Source: Acidovorax sp. Leaf160 (GTDB lineage Bacteria > Pseudomonadota > Gammaproteobacteria > Burkholderiales > Burkholderiaceae_C). Taken from it: a stretch of 64,000 bases of DNA. The translations under genes and the position numbers were made by a program. Of this stretch, positions 56,472-64,000 are shown piece by piece (the stretch's first letter is position 1; each line of letters starts with the position of its first letter). Location of the stretch: NCBI RefSeq assembly GCF_001424265.1, contig NZ_LMOV01000001.1:147755-211754 (forward strand). The letters are read 5' to 3'. The notes under the pieces are model-generated. The model made no database searches. It was not told the origin of the DNA and saw nothing but the letters and a program-made list of their open reading frames with translations.

Positions 56472-57976
56472 GCACCAGCCTCTCGCTCACTTCCGCGCAG
56501 GACGCCGTGCAATGGCTGCAGCAGCGCGTGACCGGCACGCTGCAGACCGACAGCCGCCGCGTGTCGCCCGGCGACGGCTTCATCGCCTGGCCCGGCGCCG
56601 CCACCGATGGCCGCGCCCACGTGGGCGATGCCCTGGCCCGCGGGGCTGCGGCCTGTCTGGTCGAGCAGGAAGGCATCGACGCCTTCGGTTTCGACCTGCC
56701 GCAGATCGCGGCGCTGCGCGGCCTCAAGGCCGCCACCGGCACCATCGCGGCCGAATGGTTCGGGCTGCCCACGCAGCGGCTGGACGTGCTGGCCGTGACC
56801 GGCACCAACGGCAAGACCAGCACCGCCTGGTGGCTGGCCGATGCGCTGAACGTGCTGTCCGCCCAGCAACTGGCCGCGCCCGGCGGCTGCGCCGTGGTCG
56901 GCACGCTGGGCCTGGGCGTGCCGCCCGCGCTCGAATCCACCGGCATGACCACGCCCGACCCGGTGCAGCTGCAGCGCGCTTTCCGCCGCTTTGCCGACAC
57001 CGGCCATGTGGCCTGCGCCATCGAGGCGTCGTCCATCGGCCTGGCCGAGCACCGCCTGGCCGGCACCCGGGTGCGGGTGGCGCTCTTCACCAATTTCACG
57101 CAGGACCACCTGGACTACCACCCCAGCATGGCCGCCTACTGGCAGGCCAAGGCGATGCTGTTCGACGCGCCCGGGCTGCAGGCGGCGGTGCTCAACATCG
57201 ACGACATGCGCGGCGCCGAGCTGCATGCCACGCTCTCCGAGCGCCCGCTGGACCTGTGGAGCGTCTCCATCCGCCAGCCCGCACGGCTGCAGGCGCGCGA
57301 CATCGTCCATGGCGACTCGGGCCTCTCGTTCACCGTGGCCGAAGGCGCGCAGACGCATGTGCTGCAGACACGGCTGATCGGCCTCTACAACGTGTCCAAC
57401 CTGCTGGGCGTGCTGGCGGCCCTGCGCGCCGTCGGCGTGCCGCTGGAACATGCGCTCTACGCCTGCGCCCAGCTCACCCCGGTGCCGGGCCGCATGGAGC
57501 AGGTCGCCCTGCCGGGCCAGCCCCTGGTGGCGGTCGACTACGCCCACACGCCCGACGCGCTCGACCAGGCCCTGCAGGCGCTGGCGCCGGTGGCCACCGC
57601 GCGCGGCGGACGCCTCTGGTGCGTGTTCGGCTGCGGCGGCAACCGCGATGCGGCCAAGCGGCCGCTGATGGGCGGCGTCGCGCAGCAGCGGGCCGACCAG
57701 GTCATCGTCACCAGCGACAACCCGCGCGGCGAGGATCCGGCGGAGATCATCCGGCAGATCCTGCAGGGCACGATCGCCGGCCTGACGGTGCGCGCCGAGC
57801 CCGATCGCGCCACCGCGATCGCCACGGCGCTGCAGGAAGCGGGCGCAGACGACGTGGTGCTGATCGCCGGCAAGGGCCACGAGGAGTACCAGGAGACGGC
57901 AGGCCAGCGCCACGCCTTCTCCGACCTGGAACACGCCCGCGCGGCGCTGCACCGCCGTCAGGGAGCCGCCGCATGA
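56468..57976 (+). CDS. murE: UDP-MurNAc-tripeptide synthetase MurE
   Basis: Adds the third amino acid, normally meso-diaminopimelate, to UDP-MurNAc-L-Ala-D-Glu, 502 residues. ATP site [12 protein letters not shown], the [14 protein letters not shown] segment, and the C-terminal [16 protein letters not shown], which contains the DNPR sequence used for diaminopimelate recognition. Also [12 protein letters not shown]. Overlaps both neighbours by four bases. Confidence 0.96.
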   Translation: MSTSLSLTSAQDAVQWLQQRVTGTLQTDSRRVSPGDGFIAWPGAATDGRAHVGDALARGAAACLVEQEGIDAFGFDLPQIAALRGLKAATGTIAAEWFGLPTQRLDVLAVTGTNGKTSTAWWLADALNVLSAQQLAAPGGCAVVGTLGLGVPPALESTGMTTPDPVQLQRAFRRFADTGHVACAIEASSIGLAEHRLAGTRVRVALFTNFTQDHLDYHPSMAAYWQAKAMLFDAPGLQAAVLNIDDMRGAELHATLSERPLDLWSVSIRQPARLQARDIVHGDSGLSFTVAEGAQTHVLQTRLIGLYNVSNLLGVLAALRAVGVPLEHALYACAQLTPVPGRMEQVALPGQPLVAVDYAHTPDALDQALQALAPVATARGGRLWCVFGCGGNRDAAKRPLMGGVAQQRADQVIVTSDNPRGEDPAEIIRQILQGTIAGLTVRAEPDRATAIATALQEAGADDVVLIAGKGHEEYQETAGQRHAFSDLEHARAALHRRQGAAA

Positions 57977-59436
57977 GCGCCGCTGCTTCTTCGCCGCCAG
58001 GCATGTTCACGCTGCAGCAGGCGCACGCCCTGCTGGCCGCGCGCGTGCCCGGCGCCCGACTGGTGGGCGACGGCGCCACGCCGCTCGGCCGCGTCCACAC
58101 CGACACCCGCACCCTGGCGGCCGCAGACCTGTTCGTCGCGCTCAAGGGCGAGCGCTTCGACGCCAACGCCTTCCTGGCCGCTGCCCGCGCCGCAGGCGCC
58201 GCCGCTGCCGTGGCGCACGGGGGGCTGGAGGCCGCGGGCCTGCCGGGCATCGAAGTGCCCGACACGCTGCAGGCCCTGGGCGCCCTGGCCACCGGCTGGC
58301 GCGCGCAGTGGACGCTGCCGCTCATCGGCGTCACCGGCAGCAACGGCAAGACCACCGTGACGCAGATGACGGCCTCCGTGCTGCGCGCCTGGCTGGCAGA
58401 CGCCGCTTTCGCCACGCAGGGCAACTTCAACAACGACATCGGCGTGCCGCTGATGCTGCTGCGCCTGCGGGCGTCGCACCGCGCAGCCGTGATCGAGCTG
58501 GGCATGAACCACCCCGGCGAGATCGCCTGCCTGGCCACCATGGCCGCGCCCACGGTGGCGCTGGTGAACAACGCCCAGCGCGAGCACCTGGAGTTCATGC
58601 ACACGGTGCAGGCCGTGGCAGAGGAAAACGGCTCGGTGCTGGCCGCGCTGCCGCCAGACGGCGTCGCCGTGTTCCCGGCAGAAGACGAATACACCGCGCT
58701 CTGGCAGTCGCTGGCGGCCGGGCGCCGCTGCATCACCTTCGGCGGCGCCACGGGGCACGTGCGCTGCGCCGCCGCCGATTGGACGGGCGGCGGCTGGCGC
58801 GTGCGCATCGCCACGCCCCAGGGCGCGTTCGACACCACCCTGCACATCGCCGGCCGCCACAACGTGACCAACGCCCTGGCGGTGACCGCCTGCGCCGTGG
58901 CTGCCGGCGCGCCGCTGGCCGCCATCGCCGAGGGCCTGCGCGCCTTCGTGCCCGTCAAGGGCCGCTCGCGGGCCTTCGCGCTGGCGCAGGGCGGGAGCAC
59001 CATCACCGTGGTGGACGACACCTACAACGCCAACCCCGATTCCATGCAGGCCGCCATCGACGTGCTGGCCGAGCTGCCCGGCCCGCGCCTGCTGGTGCTG
59101 GGCGACATGGGCGAGGTGGGCAACGACGGCCCGCGCTTCCATGCCGAGGCCGGCGAACACGCGCGCACCAGCGGCATCGGGCAGCTGTTCGCGCTGGGCG
59201 CACAAAGCGCGCACGCCGCGGCGGCCTTCGGCCCGGCGGCGCGGCATTTCGACGACATGGCATCGCTGCTGGCAGCGGTGCACAAGGCGCTGCCCGCCGT
59301 GGACAGCGTGCTGGTGAAGGGATCTCGGTTCATGAAGATGGAACAGGTGGTGCAGGCGCTGGAAGCCGGCATGCAACAGGACACGGCCAGCGCGGCCAGG
59401 ACGGCGCCCGCGGCGCGCGAGGTGCCCGCATGCTGA
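57973..59436 (+). CDS. murF: UDP-MurNAc-pentapeptide synthetase MurF
   Basis: Adds D-Ala-D-Ala to the UDP-MurNAc-tripeptide, 487 residues. ATP site [27 protein letters not shown], the [10 protein letters not shown] motif, [16 protein letters not shown] and the C-terminal [15 protein letters not shown]. The start at 57973 lies in the ATGA overlap with murE and begins [17 protein letters not shown]. The frame is also open far upstream inside murE, but that is not coding. Confidence 0.96.
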   Translation: MSAAASSPPGMFTLQQAHALLAARVPGARLVGDGATPLGRVHTDTRTLAAADLFVALKGERFDANAFLAAARAAGAAAAVAHGGLEAAGLPGIEVPDTLQALGALATGWRAQWTLPLIGVTGSNGKTTVTQMTASVLRAWLADAAFATQGNFNNDIGVPLMLLRLRASHRAAVIELGMNHPGEIACLATMAAPTVALVNNAQREHLEFMHTVQAVAEENGSVLAALPPDGVAVFPAEDEYTALWQSLAAGRRCITFGGATGHVRCAAADWTGGGWRVRIATPQGAFDTTLHIAGRHNVTNALAVTACAVAAGAPLAAIAEGLRAFVPVKGRSRAFALAQGGSTITVVDDTYNANPDSMQAAIDVLAELPGPRLLVLGDMGEVGNDGPRFHAEAGEHARTSGIGQLFALGAQSAHAAAAFGPAARHFDDMASLLAAVHKALPAVDSVLVKGSRFMKMEQVVQALEAGMQQDTASAARTAPAAREVPAC

Positions 59437-60611
59437 TCCTGCTGGCGCAATGGCTGCACGGCACGGGCAATCCCGAGCTGAGCTCGTTCCGCGTGTTCCA
59501 GTACCTCACCTTCCGCGCCGTGATGGCGGCGGTGACGGCGCTGCTCATCGGCCTGGTCGCCGGGCCCAAGGTGATCCGCATGCTGACCGCGCTCAAGATC
59601 GGCCAGCCGGTGCGCGGCTACGGCATGCAGACGCACCTGGCCAAGAGCGGAACGCCCACCATGGGCGGGGTGCTGATCCTGGGCGCCATCACGCTCTCCA
59701 CGCTGCTCTGGGCCGACCTCTCCAACCGCTTCGTCTGGATCGTGCTGGCCGTGATGCTGGGCTTCGGCGCCATCGGCTGGGTGGACGACTGGCGCAAGGT
59801 CGTCAACAAGGACCCGGAAGGCATGCGCTCGCGCGAGAAGTATTTCTGGCAGTCCGTCATCGGCCTGCTGGCGGCGCTCTACCTGGTGTTCAGCATCTCC
59901 GAGAACTCCAACGCGCGCGTGTTCGAGCTGTTCGTCTCGTGGGTGCAGTCGGGCTTCTCGCTGGACCTGCCCCCGAAGGCCGGCCTGCTGGTGCCCTTCT
60001 TCAAGGAAGTCAGCTACCCGCTGGGCGTGCTGGGCTTCGTCATCCTGACCTACCTGGTCATCGTCGGCTCCAGCAATGCCGTGAACCTGACCGACGGGCT
60101 GGACGGCCTGGCCATCATGCCGGTGGTGATGGTGGGCGCCACGCTCGGGCTGTTCGCCTATGTGGGCGGCAACGTCGTGTTCTCCAAGTACCTGCTGTTC
60201 CCGCACATCGCGGGCGCGGGCGAACTGCTGGTGTTCTGCTCGGCGATGGCCGGCGCAGGCCTGGCGTTTCTGTGGTTCAACACCCATCCGGCGCAGGTCT
60301 TCATGGGCGACGTGGGCGCGCTGGCGCTGGGCGCGGCGCTCGGCACCGTCGCCGTGATCGTGCGCCAGGAAATCGTGCTGGCCATGATGGGCGGCATCTT
60401 CGTGGTCGAGGCGCTGTCCGTGATGATGCAGGTCGCCTGGTTCAAGCTCACCAAGCGCCGCTACGGCACCGGCCGCCGCCTGCTCAAGATGGCGCCGCTG
60501 CACCACCACTTCGAGAAAAGCGGCTGGACCGAAACGCAGGTCGTCGTGCGCTTCTGGATCATCACCATGCTGCTGTGCCTGCTCAGCCTGTCCACGCTGA
60601 AACTGCGATGA
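59430..60611 (+). CDS. mraY: Phospho-N-acetylmuramoyl-pentapeptide transferase MraY
   Basis: Integral membrane enzyme that forms lipid I, 393 residues with about ten predicted helices. Conserved motifs: [53 protein letters not shown] and [12 protein letters not shown]. Overlaps murF by seven bases and murD by four. Confidence 0.97.
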   Translation: MLILLAQWLHGTGNPELSSFRVFQYLTFRAVMAAVTALLIGLVAGPKVIRMLTALKIGQPVRGYGMQTHLAKSGTPTMGGVLILGAITLSTLLWADLSNRFVWIVLAVMLGFGAIGWVDDWRKVVNKDPEGMRSREKYFWQSVIGLLAALYLVFSISENSNARVFELFVSWVQSGFSLDLPPKAGLLVPFFKEVSYPLGVLGFVILTYLVIVGSSNAVNLTDGLDGLAIMPVVMVGATLGLFAYVGGNVVFSKYLLFPHIAGAGELLVFCSAMAGAGLAFLWFNTHPAQVFMGDVGALALGAALGTVAVIVRQEIVLAMMGGIFVVEALSVMMQVAWFKLTKRRYGTGRRLLKMAPLHHHFEKSGWTETQVVVRFWIITMLLCLLSLSTLKLR

Positions 60612-62710
60612 ACGCTCCCGCCCCGCACCGCCCCGAAGACGACAACGAGATGCTCGCCAGTGACCCCACCGGCGGGCACGCCGCCGTGGGCGACTCTGCG
60701 GCGCACGGGTTGGCCGCGCCTGCCGTTCCTGCCGTGAGTGCAGCTGCTGCCGGGCCGGAGTCCGACGCCACCGACGCCGACGGTTCCCACGACGGCAACG
60801 ACGGCAACGACGGCAACGACGCGTTCGATGGCACCCCCGCCACCGCCGCAGCCGGCACCGACCAGGACGCGGAACCTGTTGCCGCTGCGCCCGCAGGGGC
60901 GGAGTTGCCGGCGGACGGCTATGTGGCTCCCGCCATGTCGGCCGCGCAGTCGGCGGCGGAATTCGTGGCGCGCATCTTTGCCGACGTGGAGGCGCCGCCA
61001 GCCCAGGCCCTGGCTGCGGCTGCGGCAGCGGCGTCGTCCCCCGAGGGCGCCGATGCCGGCGACGGCCGCAGCGACGAGCCCGCGCCCCCGCTGGCTCCCC
61101 TGGGCGAGGCGCTGGCCGGTTCGATGCAGGGCCGCCAGGTGCTGATCCTGGGCCTGGGCGCATCCGGCCTGGCCATGGCGCGCTGGTGCGCGCGCTGCGG
61201 CGCGGGCGTCACCGTGGCCGACACGCGCGACGCGCCGCCCCAGCTCGCCACCCTGCGGGCCGAGCTGCCGCAGGTGCGCTTCATCGCCGGCGCCTTCGAC
61301 GCGGCCCTGGTGCAGGCGCTGGAGCAGGGCGCCGGCCTGGACGCCGTCTACCGCTCGCCGGGGCTGTCGCCCCAGACGATTGCTCCTGTTTTGATAGCTG
61401 CAAGCGCCCATGGAATCGGCGCTGCAGGTGAATTGGCCTTGTATTCCCAGGCGCTGGCCGGCCTGCGCGCGTCGCACGGCTATGCCCCGGCCGTGCTGTG
61501 CGTCACCGGCACCAACGGCAAGACCACGGTCACCTCGCTCACCGGCCTGCTGGCCGACTGCGCCGGCCGCAGCGTGGCCGTGGCCGGCAACATCGGCCCG
61601 ACGCTGATGGACACACTGGCCCAGCACATCGATGCCGACACGCTGCCGGAAGTCTGGGTGCTGGAGCTGTCCAGCTTCCAGCTGGACGACGCCGCCGGCT
61701 TCGAGCCCACCGCCGCCACCGTGCTCAACATCAGCCAGGACCACCTGGACTGGCATGGCGACCTGGCTGCCTATGCTCGGGCCAAGTCGCGCATCTTCGG
61801 CCAGACCGGCCTGATGGTGCTCAACCGCGACGACCCGTCGGTGATGGAAATGCTGGACGCCGCGCAGGCCCCCGCACCCGCAGCCCCGCCCGAAGGTGCT
61901 GCCACCGCGAAGAAGTCCGCCAGCCGCGCCAAGGCGCCCAAGCCGGTGCTGCGCAACCACGTCACCTTCGGCGGCGACATGCCCCGGCGGCCGGGCGACT
62001 TCGGCATCGAGGTGGTGGGCGGCATGGCCTGGCTGGTACGTGCGCAGGAGGCCGACGAAACCGCGCGCCGCCCGCGTGCCACCGCCGCGGCGGCCGACGA
62101 CCTCTTCATCCAGCGCCTGATGCCGGCCGATGCGCTGCGCATCCGCGGCCGGCACAACGCCGTCAACGCGCTGGCCGCGCTGGCGCTGGCGCATGCCGCC
62201 GGCTGCGCGCTGGGGCCCATGCTCTACGGCCTGCGTGAATACCGGGGCGAGCCCCACCGGGTCGAACCCATCGGCATGGTCGGCGGCATCGAATACTTCG
62301 ACGACAGCAAGGGCACCAACGTGGGCGCCACCGTGGCCGCGCTGAACGGACTGGGCGCCGACCGGCGCGTGGTCGTCATCCTGGGCGGCGACGGCAAGGG
62401 CCAGGACTTCACACCGTTGGCCGCACCGGTCGCCCGGTATGCCCGTGCGGTCGTGCTGATCGGCCGCGACGGCCCGCAGATCGGCGACGCGCTGCGGTCC
62501 GCGTGCGTGCCGGTCGAAACCGCCGCCACGCTGCCCGAGGCCGTGCAGCGCGCCACGCAACTGGCGCAGGCCGGCGACGCGGTGCTGATGTCGCCGGCCT
62601 GCGCCAGCTTCGACATGTTCACGGGCTACGAGCACCGTGCCCGCGTGTTCTGCGAGGCGGTGCGCGATATGGCGCACGAGGCCGGCCACGAACTGGAGGG
62701 CATGGCATGA
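60608..62710 (+). CDS. murD: UDP-MurNAc-L-Ala:D-Glu ligase MurD with 172-residue N-terminal extension
   Basis: Adds D-glutamate to UDP-MurNAc-L-Ala. The core begins about residue 173 ([20 protein letters not shown]) and has RSPGLSP, the ATP site [38 protein letters not shown] and [11 protein letters not shown]. The gene encodes 700 residues, whereas MurD is normally about 440-500: residues 1-172 are a disordered-looking Ala/Asp/Pro extension with [10 protein letters not shown], and a basic Ala/Lys insert occurs at about 416-450. The ATG at 60608 is in the ATGA overlap with mraY. Codons 258-278 coincide with a dispersed repeat copy. Confidence 0.95.
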   Translation: MNAPAPHRPEDDNEMLASDPTGGHAAVGDSAAHGLAAPAVPAVSAAAAGPESDATDADGSHDGNDGNDGNDAFDGTPATAAAGTDQDAEPVAAAPAGAELPADGYVAPAMSAAQSAAEFVARIFADVEAPPAQALAAAAAAASSPEGADAGDGRSDEPAPPLAPLGEALAGSMQGRQVLILGLGASGLAMARWCARCGAGVTVADTRDAPPQLATLRAELPQVRFIAGAFDAALVQALEQGAGLDAVYRSPGLSPQTIAPVLIAASAHGIGAAGELALYSQALAGLRASHGYAPAVLCVTGTNGKTTVTSLTGLLADCAGRSVAVAGNIGPTLMDTLAQHIDADTLPEVWVLELSSFQLDDAAGFEPTAATVLNISQDHLDWHGDLAAYARAKSRIFGQTGLMVLNRDDPSVMEMLDAAQAPAPAAPPEGAATAKKSASRAKAPKPVLRNHVTFGGDMPRRPGDFGIEVVGGMAWLVRAQEADETARRPRATAAAADDLFIQRLMPADALRIRGRHNAVNALAALALAHAAGCALGPMLYGLREYRGEPHRVEPIGMVGGIEYFDDSKGTNVGATVAALNGLGADRRVVVILGGDGKGQDFTPLAAPVARYARAVVLIGRDGPQIGDALRSACVPVETAATLPEAVQRATQLAQAGDAVLMSPACASFDMFTGYEHRARVFCEAVRDMAHEAGHELEGMA
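61379..61440 (+). repeat. Dispersed palindrome-headed element, copy inside murD
   Basis: Contains TTTTGATAGCTGCAAGCGCC and then GGCGCTGCAGGTGAATTGGC, aligned with the second half of the head, and the tail, of copy A (GTAGCTGCTGATGC, GCGCTGCAGGCAC). The first half of the head (GCTAT) is degraded to GCTCCTG. It is more AT-rich than adjoining codons and is read in frame as [20 protein letters not shown]. Confidence 0.5.
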
Positions 62711-63999
62711 ACGGCAGCAGCTCCACCCACGCCACGCAGCGCGCTCCCGGCCTGCTGCAGCGGCTGCGCAGCTGGGCGGGCGGCGCGCCATCGGCCGCGG
62801 CCGACGTGCTGCCGGTGCGCGTGGGCGGCACCGAATACCGCCAGACCACCACCACGCCGGCCAGCGTGCTGGGGTTCGACCAGGCGCTGGTCTGGGTCGT
62901 CATCGGCCTGCTGGCCTGGGGCTTGGTGATGGTGTATTCCGCCTCCATCGCCATGCCCGACAACCCGCGCTTCGGCAAGATCGCGCCCACCCACTTCCTG
63001 GTGCGCCACACCATGGCGCTGGTGATCGGCTTCGTCGCTGCATTGCTCGCCTTCCAGGTGTCCATGGCCACCTGGGAGCGCATCTCGCCGTGGCTCTTCG
63101 TCGGCTCCATCGTGCTGCTGATCGCGGTGCTGGTGCCGCACGTAGGCACGGTGGTCAACGGCGCGCGCCGCTGGCTGTCGCTGGGCATCATGAACTTCCA
63201 GCCGTCCGAGCTGGCGAAATTCGCGGTGGTCATCTACGCCTCGGGCTATATGGTGCGCAAGATGGAAGTGAAGGAGCGGTTCTTCCGCGCCGTGCTGCCC
63301 ATGGGCGTGGCGGTGGCGGTGGTCGGCGCGCTGCTGCTGGCCGAGCCCGACATGGGCGCCTTCATGGTGATCGCCGTGATCGCCATGGGCATTCTGTTCC
63401 TGGGCGGCGTGAACGCCCGCATGTTCTTTCTCATCGCCGCCGTGCTGGTGGGCGCATTCGCCATGATGGTCATGCTCAGCCCCTGGCGGCGCGAGCGCAT
63501 CTTCGCCTACCTCGACCCCTTCAGCGAAGAGCATGCGCTGGGCAAGGGCTACCAGCTGTCGCACTCGCTGATCGCCATCGGCCGGGGCGAGATCTTCGGC
63601 GTGGGGCTGGGCGGCAGCGTGGAGAAGCTGCACTGGCTGCCCGAAGCCCACACCGACTTCCTGCTGGCCGTGATCGGCGAGGAATTCGGCCTGATCGGCG
63701 TCGTGGTGCTCATCATTCTCTTTCTCTGGCTCACCCGCCGCATCATGCACATCGGCCGCCAGGCCATCGCCCTGGACCGCGTCTTCAGCGGCCTAGTGGC
63801 GCAGGGCGTCGGCATGTGGATGGGCTTCCAGGCCTTCATCAACATGGGCGTGAACCTGGGCGCACTGCCCACCAAGGGCCTGACCTTGCCGCTGATGAGC
63901 TTCGGCGGCTCGGCCATCCTGATGAATTTGGTGGCGATCGCGGTGGTGCTGCGCGTGGACTATGAAAACAAACATCTCATGCGCGGAGGCCGCGCATGA
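62707..63999 (+). CDS. ftsW: Septal glycosyltransferase FtsW
   Basis: SEDS-family lipid II polymerase that works with FtsI, 430 residues and ten predicted membrane helices. Conserved features: [26 protein letters not shown] start region, [71 protein letters not shown] and the closing [24 protein letters not shown]. Starts in the ATGA overlap with murD. A Ser/Thr/Ala-rich cytoplasmic N-terminus of about 55 residues is present. Confidence 0.97.
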   Translation: MNGSSSTHATQRAPGLLQRLRSWAGGAPSAAADVLPVRVGGTEYRQTTTTPASVLGFDQALVWVVIGLLAWGLVMVYSASIAMPDNPRFGKIAPTHFLVRHTMALVIGFVAALLAFQVSMATWERISPWLFVGSIVLLIAVLVPHVGTVVNGARRWLSLGIMNFQPSELAKFAVVIYASGYMVRKMEVKERFFRAVLPMGVAVAVVGALLLAEPDMGAFMVIAVIAMGILFLGGVNARMFFLIAAVLVGAFAMMVMLSPWRRERIFAYLDPFSEEHALGKGYQLSHSLIAIGRGEIFGVGLGGSVEKLHWLPEAHTDFLLAVIGEEFGLIGVVVLIILFLWLTRRIMHIGRQAIALDRVFSGLVAQGVGMWMGFQAFINMGVNLGALPTKGLTLPLMSFGGSAILMNLVAIAVVLRVDYENKHLMRGGRA

Positions 64000-64000
64000 G
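63996..64000 (+). CDS. murG: Probable murG start codon (gene runs out of the window)
   Basis: The ATG at 63996 overlaps the ftsW stop in the same ATGA arrangement used between the preceding genes. murG normally follows ftsW in this cluster. Only five bases are inside the window, so the assignment rests on position alone. Confidence 0.5.

Noticed and set aside
56512..57972. murF frame extended upstream through murE
   Set aside because: murE is clearly coding in another frame; family length and the ATGA overlap place murF at 57973.

Overview
The window reads as chromosomal DNA of a Comamonadaceae betaproteobacterium, most likely Acidovorax or Paracidovorax. This rests on the very high GC content, on protein sequences that resemble that family from memory, on the gene order of the division cluster, and on a short palindrome-headed repeat scattered through the sequence. 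No database search was possible, so the genus is an inference. I see no tRNA or rRNA genes, no transposase and no intact prophage or CRISPR-Cas locus.

Layout. 1-5346: the end of ruvA, two tandem secreted serine-protease lipoproteins, and ruvB, so the two proteases sit inside the ruvAB pair. 5560-6582: the remains of a type I-C CRISPR-Cas locus, with the HD nuclease part of cas3 running directly into a CRISPR-like repeat. 6620-10657 (minus): histidine phosphatase, DUF4136 lipoprotein, ttcA, folB and a pteridine-reductase-like SDR, with a COG1565 methyltransferase diverging from them. 12055-21905: two divergent clusters, each a TauD/TfdA-type dioxygenase plus a complete ABC importer (one sugar/glycerol-phosphate type, one sulfonate/nitrate type). 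22001-22830: an FMN riboswitch and a type II lumazine synthase. 23414-27509: a tightly overlapped otsB-GH15-otsA trehalose operon. 27588-33345: cca, a coiled-coil protein, NIPSNAP, GST, 5-formyl-THF cyclo-ligase and a soluble lytic transglycosylase. 33448-42304: an iron-uptake island with two TonB-dependent receptors, two PiuC-type hydroxylases, a PepSY protein, a cytochrome b561-like protein and an alpha-hydroxy-acid oxidase; Fur-like boxes precede both receptors. 42581-47773: MBL hydrolase, rlmI, a diguanylate cyclase and a CobW-type metal GTPase. 48130-52711: dksA, a STAS-domain protein and hslVU. 52885-64000: the dcw division and cell-wall cluster from mraZ through ftsW to the first bases of murG, headed by four 10-bp MraZ boxes and mostly linked by ATGA overlaps.

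Most notable observations: (1) a cas3 fossil joined to a degenerate CRISPR array, consistent with a deletion that removed the rest of a type I-C system; (2) a roughly 60-bp dispersed element present between genes and also read in frame inside cca, murD, an SDR gene and a methyltransferase gene; (3) a second, roughly 120-bp dispersed element; (4) a 172-residue low-complexity extension on MurD; (5) paired dioxygenase/ABC-importer clusters of unknown substrate.
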